A stretch of DNA of 64,000 bases from Acinetobacter marinus. Lineage in GTDB: Bacteria; Pseudomonadota; Gammaproteobacteria; Pseudomonadales; Moraxellaceae. Positions 26,906 through 37,400 of the stretch are shown piece after piece (within the stretch, counting starts at the first letter, position 1; each line of letters opens with the position of its first letter). A program made the position numbers and the translations under genes. The stretch spans positions 35,526-99,525 of the forward strand of contig NZ_FMYK01000007.1 in NCBI RefSeq assembly GCF_900096915.1, given 5' to 3'. The notes under the pieces were generated by a model. That model made no database searches. It saw only the letters and a list, made by a program, of their open reading frames with translations, and was not told where the DNA came from.

Positions 26906-28060
26906 ATGGCGAAGTCGCAGTTATTCTCCCAACTGAAAAGCCGAGTTAAAAATCAAGTTAAGCATCGTATTGATCGGCAACTTTTACCCAAAATTTCCAA
27001 TCAAATCGAACAATGGGCTGGCGCAGAAACCCCAAAATTGTATTACAACCCCACGGGTACTTTTCAGCATATTACGGATGTTTTACCACAGCTCACCCAG
27101 CCTTACCGTCCAACGCCGTGGCTGTCAAATACCCATGCGCATCTTTTATATTTTGATGTAATCCGTAAAAAGAAGGTGCAACTCCAATATGATCATATTG
27201 AACAATTGCAGATGCACGATGGCGGTGTGACAGCGATTGCATGGTATGGCAAGGATCTTCCTGCGGATACGCCGACCATTGTGTTATTGCATACCATTAC
27301 GGGCTCGCCAGATTCGATGCGAGAATTGGTCAAAGATTTGCATCGTTATACGGGCTGGCGTATCGCCTTGTGTATTCGCCGTGGACATGCGCAGTTGCCG
27401 ATGCCTGTGGGGCAGTTCTGTCTGTTTGGTTCAGTGGATGATTTGCGTGAACAACTGGCACACATTACGGCGCTTTATCCGCAGTCGACGTTATATGGGG
27501 TCGGTAGCTCGGCTGGCACCAGTTTGTTGGTGCGTTATTTAGGTGAAGCAGGGGAGAATTCGCTATTTCGTGCCGCTTTTGCACTGTCGCCGGGTTATAA
27601 CTTAGAAACGGGCTTTGATCATATGCATCCCTTTTATAGTCGCTATATGGCAAATAAAGTGCTGAATACCTTTGTCCGCCCGCACACCCCAGTATGGCAA
27701 TCCAATACAGGACTGTCTCATTTGTTAGCGCAAAAAGAGCTGACCCACGTGCATCGTCATCATTATCAATTTGCAGGTTTTGCCAGCTACGACGACTATG
27801 ATCAGGCGATCAATCCGATCCATGTGTTTGAAAATATCCAAGTGCCTTTGATGATCCTCAATGCTGAAGATGATCCAGTCTGTCATATTCGCAACTTTGA
27901 GCCGTACAAAGCCCAAGTTAGCGCAATGCAAAATGTGATGGTGATCACCACCAAGAAGGGCAGTCATTGTGGCTTTTATGAAGGCTTGCGCCATCCTGAA
28001 GCATGGTCAACCAAGTTGATCGCAGACTTCTTAAAACAGTCTCATCACACCGCATCGTGA
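26906..28060 (+). CDS. Alpha/beta hydrolase, YheT-like
   Basis: A 384-residue alpha/beta hydrolase. The nucleophile elbow is GVGSSAGTSL, the acid is in LNAEDDPVC and the histidine is in KKGSHCGFYEG, giving a full Ser-Asp-His triad. The core begins with TIVLLHTITGSPDSM and contains IALCIRRGHA, as in the YheT/EMB8 group of esterases. An N-terminal extension of about 90 residues precedes the core. The ATG at 26906 has GGAG eight bases upstream, so the longer frame starting at 26843 is not preferred. Natural substrate unknown. Confidence 0.82.
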   Translation: MAKSQLFSQLKSRVKNQVKHRIDRQLLPKISNQIEQWAGAETPKLYYNPTGTFQHITDVLPQLTQPYRPTPWLSNTHAHLLYFDVIRKKKVQLQYDHIEQLQMHDGGVTAIAWYGKDLPADTPTIVLLHTITGSPDSMRELVKDLHRYTGWRIALCIRRGHAQLPMPVGQFCLFGSVDDLREQLAHITALYPQSTLYGVGSSAGTSLLVRYLGEAGENSLFRAAFALSPGYNLETGFDHMHPFYSRYMANKVLNTFVRPHTPVWQSNTGLSHLLAQKELTHVHRHHYQFAGFASYDDYDQAINPIHVFENIQVPLMILNAEDDPVCHIRNFEPYKAQVSAMQNVMVITTKKGSHCGFYEGLRHPEAWSTKLIADFLKQSHHTAS

Positions 28061-28094
28061 TGCTTAGGAAATCGTAAAAATCGCAGCAAGATAC

Positions 28095-28124
28095 AAAAAA
28101 GCATGGAGGAGTCCATGCTTTTTT
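28095..28124. terminator. Bidirectional terminator between the hydrolase gene and bamE
   Basis: AAAAAAGCATGGA and TCCATGCTTTTTT pair around GGAG between convergent genes. Confidence 0.9.
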
Positions 28125-28147
28125 ACACAAATGAAAATGATTATGAG

Positions 28148-28546
28148 TTACAATTTTGGTGCAGTCAGAATCGCTTCTTTAGAGCCTGGTAGACCAGGTT
28201 GTGACTCTGGAATGGTTTCCAAGCCTTCGATTTGCGAAACTACGCCAGATTCGTTAAAGTAAATGCGTAGATGCTGACCTTTGCTTTCAGGAATATCTGC
28301 TTTTTTGGCATATGTACCTGGGATAAAGTTATAGATGTAGTCCCAACGCAAAGGGTTTAAAGGATCACTGACTGTTGGTGTGCCCAGTAAGAAACGCACC
28401 TGTTGTGGTGTCATGCCCACTTTCACTTGCGATGCTTGCGCTTGAGTTAGCGGTGCGCCCTGTGGGATGTCTATCTTATAGACGCCGAGTACAGAACAGC
28501 CAGAGATGATGGTGGTCATGAAAATTGACAACAGAATTTTTTGCAT
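28148..28546 (-). CDS. bamE: Outer membrane assembly lipoprotein BamE
   Basis: A 132-residue lipoprotein (lipobox IISGC, Cys 17) of the BAM complex, which folds beta-barrel proteins into the outer membrane. The SmpA/OmlA fold is seen in GVYKIDIPQGAPLTQAQASQVKVGMTPQQVRFLLGTPTVSDP and RWDYIYNF. The C-terminal tail of about 25 residues is Pro-rich and longer than in E. coli. It is divergent from fur, which is the common arrangement in gammaproteobacteria. Confidence 0.93.
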   Translation of the reverse strand: MQKILLSIFMTTIISGCSVLGVYKIDIPQGAPLTQAQASQVKVGMTPQQVRFLLGTPTVSDPLNPLRWDYIYNFIPGTYAKKADIPESKGQHLRIYFNESGVVSQIEGLETIPESQPGLPGSKEAILTAPKL

Positions 28547-28596
28547 TTTGCTACACTATCCCACAAATATTAAATGCGCTAAGATAAAGTTTAGAT

Positions 28597-28615
28597 CATA
28601 CTTTATCAAAGTATG
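28597..28615. promoter_or_regulatory. Palindrome in the bamE/fur divergent promoter region
   Basis: CATACTTT and AAAGTATG are separated by ATC, 41 bp before the fur start. The sequence is not close to a Fur box, so if it is an operator it may belong to another regulator. Confidence 0.4.
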
Positions 28616-28655
28616 TTTGCCTATGACCACTTAATTTTGTTGAGAGTTTATATTC

Positions 28656-29093
28656 ATGCCGATTACAAATCAGGATTTGCGTAAAGCTGGGCTAAAGGTG
28701 ACTTTGCCCCGAATTAAGATTTTAGAACTATTAGAAAATTCAAAACAACATCATTTAAGTGCAGAGGATATCTACAAAACTTTGCTCGAACAGGGTGAAG
28801 ATGTTGGTTTGGCAACGGTTTACCGTGTGTTAACGCAGTTTGAAGCGGCGGGTATTATCCAGCGCCATCACTTCGATAATAACCACTCTGTTTTTGAAAT
28901 TATGCAAGAAGATCATCACGACCATCTTGTGTGTCAAAATTGTAATAAAGTGGTTGAATTCACCAATGAAGTGATCGAGCACGAGCAACATGCGATTGCA
29001 GATAAGTTCAATTTCACCCTAACTGGTCATTCTTTGAACTTATATGGTTATTGCGATGAGCCAGAATGCCAAGACGCATTGAAAAAGAAATGA
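28656..29093 (+). CDS. fur: Ferric uptake regulator Fur
   Basis: A 145-residue iron-responsive repressor. The winged helix includes VGLATVYRVLTQFE (50-63), the recognition helix of Fur. The metal sites are HHDH at 87-90 and Cys 93/Cys 96, with a further Cys pair near the C-terminus (YGYCDEPEC). With Fe(II) it binds Fur boxes in promoters of iron-uptake genes; a candidate target within the window is the TonB-dependent receptor at 54493. The length and motifs are normal. Confidence 0.96.
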   Translation: MPITNQDLRKAGLKVTLPRIKILELLENSKQHHLSAEDIYKTLLEQGEDVGLATVYRVLTQFEAAGIIQRHHFDNNHSVFEIMQEDHHDHLVCQNCNKVVEFTNEVIEHEQHAIADKFNFTLTGHSLNLYGYCDEPECQDALKKK

Positions 29094-29118
29094 TCTTTTT
29101 TTGATGTATTCATCAAAG

Positions 29119-29154
29119 CAAAAAAGGTGCACTGTTTCAGTTACACCTTTTTTT
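29119..29154. terminator. Terminator between fur and pilU
   Basis: AAAAAAGGTG pairs with CACCTTTTTT, with an inner ACTG/CAGT helix. It lies between convergent genes and is symmetric, so it may serve both. Confidence 0.85.
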
Positions 29155-29179
29155 GTTTTCAAGCGGTCTGGCGGGCGGT

Positions 29180-30301
29180 CTAATCGTGCTGGATAAACAA
29201 GCCTTTCCCGCTTTCTTTGAGTAGCGAATTCGCATCACTCTCTGCCAATTTAATTTGTAGACGCAAATCGTTCGGAGAGTCCGAATGCTTCAGCGCATCT
29301 TCGTAGGTGATTTCACCTGCTTTGTACAGATCAAACAGAGCTTGGTCAAAAGTCTGCATACCCAGCTCACGAGAGCGTTTCATCAAGTCTTTGAGCTCAT
29401 GGATTTCACCCTTACGGATATAATCCTGCATCAGTGGCGAGTTAATCATCACCTCAATCGCTGCACGGCGACTTTTGCCATCTTTGGTCGGCACCAGTTG
29501 TTGGGCGATGATCGATTTCAAATTCAAGGACAAATCCATGTAAAGCTGGCTGTGACGATCGGCATCAAAGAAGTGAATAATACGATCCAGCGCTTGGTTG
29601 GCGTTGTTGGCGTGCAGTGTGGCAAACACTAAGTGACCTGTTTCGGCGAAAGCCACCGCATAGTCCATGACTTCACGAGAACGAATCTCACCAATCAGAA
29701 TCACATCAGGCGCCTGACGTAAGGTATTTTTCAATGCGATTTCAAAGGAATCAGTATCAATACCGACTTCACGCTGGGTAATGATACAACCTGCGTGTTG
29801 ATGCACATACTCGATCGGATCTTCGATGGTAATGATATGACCACGAGAGTTTTGATTACGATAGCCAATCAGCGATGCCAATGAGGTCGATTTACCTGTA
29901 CCTGTCGCACCAACGAATAAAATAATGCCACGTTTGGTCATGGCGAGTTCTTTTAAGATTGGCGGCAGTTTCAGCGACTCAGGCGTTGGGATTTTGGTCT
30001 CGATTTTACGCAGTACCATCCCTGGCATATCACGCTGTTGAAATGCGCTGACACGAAAACGTGCAGTTTTTTCACGATCGGTAATGGCAAAGTTGCACTC
30101 ACGTGTGCTGGCAAACTCTTCCCGTTGTTTTTCATTCATGATGGCATGCATCAGCTGAGAAATGATCTCAGGGCTGAGCTTGCTTTTGGTCACGGGTAAG
30201 ATTTGCCCTTGTACTTTCATCGAGGGTTCAACTTCGGCGGAAATAAATAAATCCGAAGCGTTTTTTTCGATCATCAGTTTGAGTAAGTCATTAAAGTCCA
30301 T
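29180..30301 (-). CDS. pilU: Type IV pilus accessory retraction ATPase PilU
   Basis: A 373-residue PilT-like AAA-type ATPase. Walker A is GATGTGKS at 131-138 and the Walker B/Asp-box region is DVILIGEIRSREV, followed by the His-box AETGHLVFATLHANN. Compared with PilT it has a longer C-terminus and lacks the AIRNLIRE motif; instead it has PLMQDYIRKGEI. PilU works with PilT to power pilus retraction. It begins 12 bp after pilT and is in the same transcript. Confidence 0.94.
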   Translation of the reverse strand: MDFNDLLKLMIEKNASDLFISAEVEPSMKVQGQILPVTKSKLSPEIISQLMHAIMNEKQREEFASTRECNFAITDREKTARFRVSAFQQRDMPGMVLRKIETKIPTPESLKLPPILKELAMTKRGIILFVGATGTGKSTSLASLIGYRNQNSRGHIITIEDPIEYVHQHAGCIITQREVGIDTDSFEIALKNTLRQAPDVILIGEIRSREVMDYAVAFAETGHLVFATLHANNANQALDRIIHFFDADRHSQLYMDLSLNLKSIIAQQLVPTKDGKSRRAAIEVMINSPLMQDYIRKGEIHELKDLMKRSRELGMQTFDQALFDLYKAGEITYEDALKHSDSPNDLRLQIKLAESDANSLLKESGKGLFIQHD

Positions 30302-30313
30302 TTTTTCAATTCC

Positions 30314-31351
30314 TTACATAAATGATTCTGGAGATTTTGCCACATTACGAGCAGCCGCTGCAGTAATCTGACCTTTGGCAACCAATTGTTTCAAGGTCTG
30401 ATCGAGCGTGGTCATGCCTTGCGCTGCGCCTGTTTGAATCGCAGAATACATTTGGGCAATTTTGTTTTCACGGATCAAGTTACGGATCGCTGGCGTACCG
30501 ATCATGATTTCATGTGCTGCCACACGACCACCGCCATTTTTCTTGAGCAGAGTCTGTGAAATCACGGCTTGAAGTGATTCAGAAAGCATGGCACGAACCA
30601 TGTCTTTTTCTTCGGCAGGGAAGACGTCGATAACACGGTCAATGGTTTTTGCTGCAGAGGTGGTGTGCAGTGTCCCAAACACCAAGTGACCTGTTTCCGC
30701 TGCGGTGAGTGCAAGGCGAATGGTTTCCAAGTCACGCATCTCACCAACCAAGATAATGTCTGGATCCTCACGCAGTGCCGAGCGCAGTGCTTCGTTAAAG
30801 CCGTGGGTATCACGATGTACTTCACGTTGGTTGATCAGACATTTTTTCGAGGTGTGTACAAATTCGATCGGGTCTTCGACCGTCAAAATGTGGTCATAAC
30901 GATTGTCATTGATATAGTCCAAAATCGCTGCCAAAGTGGTAGATTTACCCGAACCCGTAGGTCCTGTGACCAAGACTAAACCACGTGGATATTCTGCAAT
31001 ATCTTTAAAGGTTTGACCGAGCCCAAGTTGCTCCATGGTCAATACTTTGGATGGAATGGTACGAAATACAGCGCCTGCGCCACGGTTTTGGTTAAATGCG
31101 TTAACACGAAAACGTGCCACACCAGGCACTTCAAAGGAAAAGTCGGTTTCGAGTAATTCTTCGTAATCACGACGTTGTTTATCATTCATGATGTCGTAGA
31201 TGAGACGGTGCACATCTTTGTGCTCCATCGCAGGCAAGTTAATACGCTTTACCTCACCATCGACACGAATCATCGGTGGTAGACCTGCTGAAAGGTGTAA
31301 ATCTGATGCCCCGTTTTTGACCGAAAATGCCAAAAGTTCTGTAATATCCAT
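30314..31351 (-). CDS. pilT: Type IV pilus retraction ATPase PilT
   Basis: A 345-residue hexameric motor that depolymerises the pilus for twitching motility and DNA uptake. Walker A is GPTGSGKST at 130-138, Walker B is in DIILVGEMRDLET, and the PilT-specific AIRNLIREN motif is present near residue 285. AAGGGA lies before the ATG. It is the first gene of a pilT-pilU pair and is divergent from the YggS-like gene, the arrangement usual in Pseudomonas and Acinetobacter. Confidence 0.96.
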   Translation of the reverse strand: MDITELLAFSVKNGASDLHLSAGLPPMIRVDGEVKRINLPAMEHKDVHRLIYDIMNDKQRRDYEELLETDFSFEVPGVARFRVNAFNQNRGAGAVFRTIPSKVLTMEQLGLGQTFKDIAEYPRGLVLVTGPTGSGKSTTLAAILDYINDNRYDHILTVEDPIEFVHTSKKCLINQREVHRDTHGFNEALRSALREDPDIILVGEMRDLETIRLALTAAETGHLVFGTLHTTSAAKTIDRVIDVFPAEEKDMVRAMLSESLQAVISQTLLKKNGGGRVAAHEIMIGTPAIRNLIRENKIAQMYSAIQTGAAQGMTTLDQTLKQLVAKGQITAAAARNVAKSPESFM

Positions 31352-31502
31352 GTGTTCCCTTGATATTCAAACTACTTATTTATGTATTAGAATAATACGG
31401 TGTTCACTTCATGAAACCAAGCAATTTTGTGAAGAATGACCATAGATTTTCGCATTCATATTTTCAGTTGATTAAACTGTTATTTTCATTAAGGAAAAGC
31501 GC

Positions 31503-32186
31503 ATGTCAGATTTTGCCACATCACTTGCACAGGTACAGGGGCAGATTGATCAGGCGTGCCAACAGGCAGGGCGGGTGCGTCAAAGTGTGAATTTGCTGGC
31601 AGTGTCGAAAATACATCCCGCCGAGTCGATTGCAGCATTTTATCAATTGGGTCAGCACGCTTTTGGGGAAAATTATCTGCAAGAAGCCTTAGAAAAAATT
31701 GAACAATTACAAGATTTAGCCATCGAATGGCATTTTATCGGGCATGTACAACGTAATAAAACCAAACATTTGGCTGAGAAATTTGCTTGGGTGCATGGCG
31801 TGGATCGCTTGATTATTGCCGAACGACTGTCAAATCAGCGTCCTGAACATGTCGGCCCATTAAATATCTGTTTACAGGTCAATATTGATGGACAAGAGTC
31901 TAAAGACGGCTGTGTACTCAATGAGGTGGCAGATTTGGTGGAAAAAATCAGCCGATTGCCAAATATCCATTTGCGAGGATTGATGGTGATTCCCAAGCCT
32001 GAGCATGTGCAAGCCTTTGCAATGACCAAGCAATTGTTTGATCAAGTCAAGCAATATCATGCACAGCCTGAGCTTTGGGATACTTTGAGTATGGGCATGT
32101 CTGCGGACATGGCTGAGGCGATTGAAGCGGGCTCAACCATGGTGCGTGTCGGGACTGCGCTGTTTGGTGCAAGAGACTATTCGTAA
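31503..32186 (+). CDS. YggS/PROSC family pyridoxal phosphate homeostasis protein
   Basis: A 227-residue PLP-binding TIM-barrel protein. The PLP lysine is Lys 36 in LLAVSKIHP; other family blocks are FGENYLQEA, WHFIGHVQRNK and LSMGMSADMAEAI. It buffers free pyridoxal phosphate rather than catalysing a known reaction. Linkage to pilT is conserved in gammaproteobacteria. AAGGAAAAGCGC precedes the ATG. A 13-bp tandem repeat (CGTAATAATTGGT twice) overlaps its stop codon. Confidence 0.93.
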   Translation: MSDFATSLAQVQGQIDQACQQAGRVRQSVNLLAVSKIHPAESIAAFYQLGQHAFGENYLQEALEKIEQLQDLAIEWHFIGHVQRNKTKHLAEKFAWVHGVDRLIIAERLSNQRPEHVGPLNICLQVNIDGQESKDGCVLNEVADLVEKISRLPNIHLRGLMVIPKPEHVQAFAMTKQLFDQVKQYHAQPELWDTLSMGMSADMAEAIEAGSTMVRVGTALFGARDYS

Positions 32187-32265
32187 TAATTGGTCGTAAT
32201 AATTGGTCGCAATAGCAAGTATTTCGCAATCGTCTGTTTTTCTGCTTTCAGTTTACGAATCGAAT

Positions 32266-33087
32266 TTAAGCCTCAAGTTTATGGATTTGAGGTTGAATTT
32301 TGAGTAATTCCGCTTGTCCAAAGAACGATGCAAAGGGCACATCTTTGGCATCTAAGCCTGTACCAACACGAACAAATTCTTCAATCGGTCCCATTTTGGT
32401 GGCATCGAATAAGACCCATTGCTGTCCAAGATACACTTCAAAAATTGCATGAAAATCTGGCATGGCTTGATAAAACGGCATATAGCCAAATACAAATCGT
32501 GCAGGAATATCCAAAGCACGGCAGATCGCAATCGCCAAATGCGCAAAGTCTCGGCACACGCCTGCACGACTCACCAAAATATCTTTGGCTGAGGTAGTGT
32601 GATCCGATGATCCAGACTCATAAATAATGTGTGCATAAATCCAGTCGCAGATGGTTTGTACTCGTTGATAGCCCGTCGGAATATGTCCAAAGGTACGCTG
32701 AGCCATGCGTTCGAGTAGATCCGACTCGCAAAATCGACTCGGTGCAAGATAGTAAAAAGTCTCTGACGGGAGCAAATGAATGGCATTTTCTTCAGCGTCG
32801 ATCGGTCGAGTGGGAATGCTTGTTTCCACGTGTGCTTGATAATGCAGGCGAAATAGCTGTTCTGCGGGTGCGGATAAGCGTGCAAAACGGTTCACGCCTT
32901 GATCACGATCAAAATGTTTGATGGCGATGGCAGGCATCTCGGACATTGCCTTGGACATCGAGCTGATGACGATTTCTTCATGCAAAATGTTCTGCCAAGC
33001 ATGTTTCGAGGCTTCAACCTGAAAAATAAATTCGGTCGGCTCATGGACTTGATATTCGAGGAGGCAATCAATTTGAAATGTTGGCAT
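32266..33087 (-). CDS. Transglutaminase-like protein
   Basis: A 273-residue cytoplasmic protein with an N-terminal beta domain (IDCLLEYQVHEPTEFIFQVEAS, typical of Bact_transglu_N) and a C-terminal transglutaminase-like cysteine-protease core. The triad is Cys 178 in SRAGVCRDFAH, His in DFHAIFEVYLG and Asp in WVLFDATKM. Bacterial members are presumed proteases or amide hydrolases; substrates are unknown. The ATG at 33087 is chosen over the TTG at 33093 because the GAG of the ribosome site is properly spaced only for the ATG. Confidence 0.85.
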   Translation of the reverse strand: MPTFQIDCLLEYQVHEPTEFIFQVEASKHAWQNILHEEIVISSMSKAMSEMPAIAIKHFDRDQGVNRFARLSAPAEQLFRLHYQAHVETSIPTRPIDAEENAIHLLPSETFYYLAPSRFCESDLLERMAQRTFGHIPTGYQRVQTICDWIYAHIIYESGSSDHTTSAKDILVSRAGVCRDFAHLAIAICRALDIPARFVFGYMPFYQAMPDFHAIFEVYLGQQWVLFDATKMGPIEEFVRVGTGLDAKDVPFASFFGQAELLKIQPQIHKLEA

Positions 33088-33274
33088 AGGCAAACGCTCG
33101 TGTTGTATTCACATCATAAATCACCAAGCAAGGGCAATGCCAAAATGCTTTGTAATAAATTAAGATGAAAAGATTCGGTGTGAAATGAGCGCAAATCGTA
33201 TCCTAAAATCATGACAAATAAACGAAAGATAATGCTTAAAAAATGAGGGGCTTAGAAAGTTAAGCTATAGATCG

Positions 33275-34396
33275 CTAAGTTATTGCTTTGATTTGTGGCT
33301 CTAAAAACTTCGCCATCAACCATGCAAAGGCAATACAAATCGACATGCTAATGGTCAGTGAAAAAATAGAAAGCCCGATACTGTGCATATAACTCTGCGG
33401 AAACACACCCATAATAAACAGCAAAATCGGAAAATGAGTGACATATAAGGTATAAGAAAAGCGTGCCGAGCTTACCCAGAATGGAGTAAAAGTGCGTTGT
33501 TTTTGATAAAGCTGTAGCAGAAAAATCGCAAAGACAATACCGACACACGGATTGAATAGGGTGAAGAGGTTCGCTTGGTAGGTTTTGACTTGATCGATGA
33601 TGAAGAATTGATAGGCATCATACATCGCAATACACAGCGCAAAAATGCCAAAAATCCATTGTATGATTTTTAAAGCATGGACATCTAAACGACGGCGCAC
33701 TTGATCAAATGAAAAGGCAAATGCCAATAGCCACACGCCAAAATAGACTAAGAATTGCAAATTCAATAAGGACAAAATGATTAAAACAATCACCAAGGCA
33801 GCTCGTGCAAAGGCGTATCGCCACATCGCCATCAGTCCAGCGAGAACATAAAACCAGACTTCATAGCTCAAACTCCACAGTGGCGCATTGGCATAAAGCG
33901 TTGGCGTCAGAAATTCATTGACAAAAAATACCGAGCCAAGCAACTCTACCCATGAAAAATCATACGCTGTGCGGATCATCAGGGCGGGGATTAGCTCGAA
34001 ATCATGACTTCCAGTCGCAAAGCAATAGGGCGCCAGCAGATATAGCAACAGCATCCAACACAGCGCAAAAATAAACGGGGGCAAAATACGGCGAAAGCGC
34101 TGTCTGGCGTATTTTCTGATTGAGAAGGTATGATTTTGCAGTAAGTTTTTCTGAATCGAATGTCCAATTAAAAAGCCACTGAGGATAAAGAACATCATCA
34201 CCGCAGATTGACCGAGCAAACGCACAATAGAATAAAAGGTCACATCTTGCGGGGCGATAAAGGCTTGAAAGGCATGACTAAACAGCACCACGATGGCACT
34301 GAGTCCACGTAAACTTTCCAGTTGCAAGCTGAATGTTTTGTCTAAGGGCAGATCGCTTGCTGATTTAATGTTTAGCGAGTGGATGTTTTCAAGCAT
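33275..34396 (-). CDS. Acyltransferase 3 family membrane protein
   Basis: A 373-residue integral membrane protein with about ten membrane segments and the family start QLESLRGLSAIVVLFSHA (the Arg and His are the conserved pair). Further family blocks are MMFFILSGFLIGHSI and FRRILPP. Members O-acetylate or acylate surface sugars such as LPS, capsule or peptidoglycan. It lies 14 bp downstream of sbcC on the same strand, so it may be read from the sbcDC transcript, although no functional link is evident. Confidence 0.85.
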   Translation of the reverse strand: MLENIHSLNIKSASDLPLDKTFSLQLESLRGLSAIVVLFSHAFQAFIAPQDVTFYSIVRLLGQSAVMMFFILSGFLIGHSIQKNLLQNHTFSIRKYARQRFRRILPPFIFALCWMLLLYLLAPYCFATGSHDFELIPALMIRTAYDFSWVELLGSVFFVNEFLTPTLYANAPLWSLSYEVWFYVLAGLMAMWRYAFARAALVIVLIILSLLNLQFLVYFGVWLLAFAFSFDQVRRRLDVHALKIIQWIFGIFALCIAMYDAYQFFIIDQVKTYQANLFTLFNPCVGIVFAIFLLQLYQKQRTFTPFWVSSARFSYTLYVTHFPILLFIMGVFPQSYMHSIGLSIFSLTISMSICIAFAWLMAKFLEPQIKAIT

Positions 34397-34410
34397 GTTG
34401 ATTCACCCTA

Positions 34411-37400
34411 TTAGCCGACCACGTGAATTTCACTGGCACCCGAACCTTTGGCTTTGACTTGGATTTTGACGGGAATACGTTCATGCATCTCTTGAATATG
34501 TGAAATCAAAATCACTTTTCGTCCTTGTGATTGCAAGCGATCAAGTGCATCCATCACGATATGCAACGAGCTTGGGTCAAGCGTGCCAAAACCTTCATCA
34601 ATAAATAACGATTCCAACTTCATATTGCCTGATGCCATATTGGCGATGGCAAGCGCCAAAGCGAGCGAGACCAAAAAAGTTTCACCACCTGATAAGGACT
34701 GTACGGGGCGGGTTTCATCATTCATATCATGATCAATGATTGCGAGTCCAAGACTATCGGGAATACGTTGTAGCTCATAGCGTGGGGCGAGCGGTTGCAG
34801 CTGCTGATTGGCGTACTCTAGTAAAATATCCAAGTGATGATGCTGTGCATAACGCTGAAATTTCGCACCGTCACGACTGCCAATCAAGTCAGAAATCTTC
34901 GCCCAACGATTGGCTTCCTGTTGTTGTTTCTCGACCTCGGCTTGGTATTTGGCATAGGCTTTTAGCTGTTGTTCATGATGAATCAGCTGACTGCGCAAAG
35001 TTTCAAGTTGTTGATTAAGTGCTGTTAATTTTTCATTTAAAAGACGTTGTTGGTTGTCTAATTGCGCCAATTCCAACGTTGGTTTTGAGGATTGGTGTGC
35101 GACTTGCAATTGTGCAATTTTTTCTAAATCATTTTGACACAGGAGCAAAGCATTCTCGAATTGTTGTATCTGTTGGCGTAGCTCTACAAGGTCATTTGGG
35201 TTCGAGTTTTGACATTGTTCAATCAGCTGTTCATTAAAATGTGGATGCTGTGCGAGCCAAGTGGTTTTTTCAGTTTCGGCTTGTTTGGCTTGCTTGCGAT
35301 AGACGTCGAGCGCACTTTGGATTTGATCTCGTTGCTTTTGTTGTTGTTGCCAAAGCAATTCTGCATCTTGATAAGATTTTTGAGCGTGCTGACGTTGATC
35401 GATCAAGCGCTCTAAGTCTTGGTTTAAGTCTTTAAGCCATTCATTGGCTGAGCTGAATGTTTTAGCCGAATGCTTTTGCACGATTTCAGCAAAGTGTTGA
35501 CGGTTTTCTTTGCCTTGTGTGGTGATGCGTTCGAGTTCGTTGTTTAACTTTGCAATCTGCGTATCAAGCCATTGCACTTTGTCACGTAAGGCATGTTGCT
35601 TCTTCTGTAAATCTTGTAGCGCATGTTGATGGGTTTGCAACGCATTTTTTACGTTGACACGTTGTTGAATTTGCACTTTTAATTGTTCGGCAGAGTTTGT
35701 CGAATCTTGTTTCCATGCCATTTCCCACGTATTATCCCCAGCCTCAGACAGTTGCTCGAGAATACGATGTTCAGCAATTTCCAATTGGTTGAGCTGATCG
35801 GCAATGCGCTGTTGTTGTTCCAATTGATGGCGCAAATGTTGATAGTTGGCAAGTTGTGCAGATACGGTTTTGGTATGCCGTTCTGCATCATGCTGTTGTT
35901 GTTTTAGCGTATTCAATTGCGCATCAAATTGCTGTTGTCGCACATCACTGTCGGTCGACAAATCAAGATGAAATTCGATTTTAACCAGATCAGTTTCAAG
36001 TTGAGATTGCAGTTGCTTGAGTTGCTTTTCTAATTCTAATAATTGCGTTTGCATTGAATCAATCTGATGTTGACATTGCAGATAGTTCTGCTTGCACAGT
36101 TCAAATTGTTGCAGTTTTTCCGTTTTGCGTTGTTTGGCATCTACAAGTTGTTGATCTTGCACTTGATTTAAGGCTTGCTGAAGTAAATCGCTGTGATCAA
36201 CAAAAGGATGCGTCGAGCTACCACAGACCATACAGGCTTGCTCAGGCTGAAGTTGTGCACGCAAATTTTCAATATGTTCACTGTGCAAAAGGCGTTGCTC
36301 AGCCAATATTTGTTGTAGTTTTTCCAAATTTTTTTCAGCTTCAAGATGTGCTTTTTCAGCGGATATTTGATTTTCTTTAAGCTGTTTCAGTGCGCTTTGC
36401 TGTTGGGTGAGATTTGCTGTAAGTTGCGACTTTTTCTGTTGTGCGTCTTGGCACTGCGTAAAAAGTCGTTGCGTCCCGTGCGCATGAATATTGCGTTGCT
36501 CAATCCGTTGAAATTGCTGTTTTGCCTGTTCGACGATTTGAGAAAATTCGGCGAGTTCACCGAATTGATCTTGTTGTTTTTTGAAGTCTTGGGATAATTT
36601 ATTGAGTGATTCACGAAACTTTTCTCGATTAAAATTATCGACATGAAAATCAGCAACCTTAAAATCATCAATACTTTGTGTCAGTTGTAGCAACTTCTGT
36701 TGCTCATGTAAAAACGCATCAATTTTTTCCAAGCTCGCTTTTGGCTCAAGGGTAAAGCTGTCGATGTCTTGGGTTTGTTTTAAAATCGTATTGGCTTGAT
36801 CAAGCGATTTTTCAATCTTGGATTGGTTTTGTTCAAGTTGCAAAAGTTCGCTTTGCTGGATTTTAAGATTGCTATTATGTTGTTCTAGTTCAGGTTTTTT
36901 CTCTTTAAATGCAATGGCGAATTGGCTACGCTGATTATCCAGTTGTTGTGCTTGCTCAATATCAGGCTGTAATTGTTTGATCTGCTGTTGCCGATCTGTC
37001 ACCGATTTTTCAGCTTGATTGAACATTTCAAAACATCTCGTTTTGTCTTGTTCAGTTTTAGCGAATTCAGTTTGATTTTTTTCTAGGCTTTGATTTGCCT
37101 GTTGAATGTGCTGTTGTGCCTGTACAAATTGATCAAAACTGGCTCTAATCTGTTGGAATTGCTCCAGTTGTTCAAGCCATGTTTTGTCTTGCTCGATTTG
37201 CGGACGTTGCAATTCAAGTTGTTGTAAGTGCTGATTTTGTGCCGTGAGTTGTGTTGCAAAATCTTGTTGTTTTACAAACCATTGCTGTGCCTGTTCCAGT
37301 TGTTTTTGTTCGAGTTGTAGCGTGGTGCGTTGCTGTTGATTTTCCGCTTCGTCAGCTTTTAATTGTTGAACCTGCTCCTCGCTGAGTAGTTCAATATGTC

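Noticed and set aside
32182..32207. 13-bp tandem repeat at the end of the YggS-like gene as a functional element
   Set aside because: Only two copies; a simple slippage duplication is the likely explanation.
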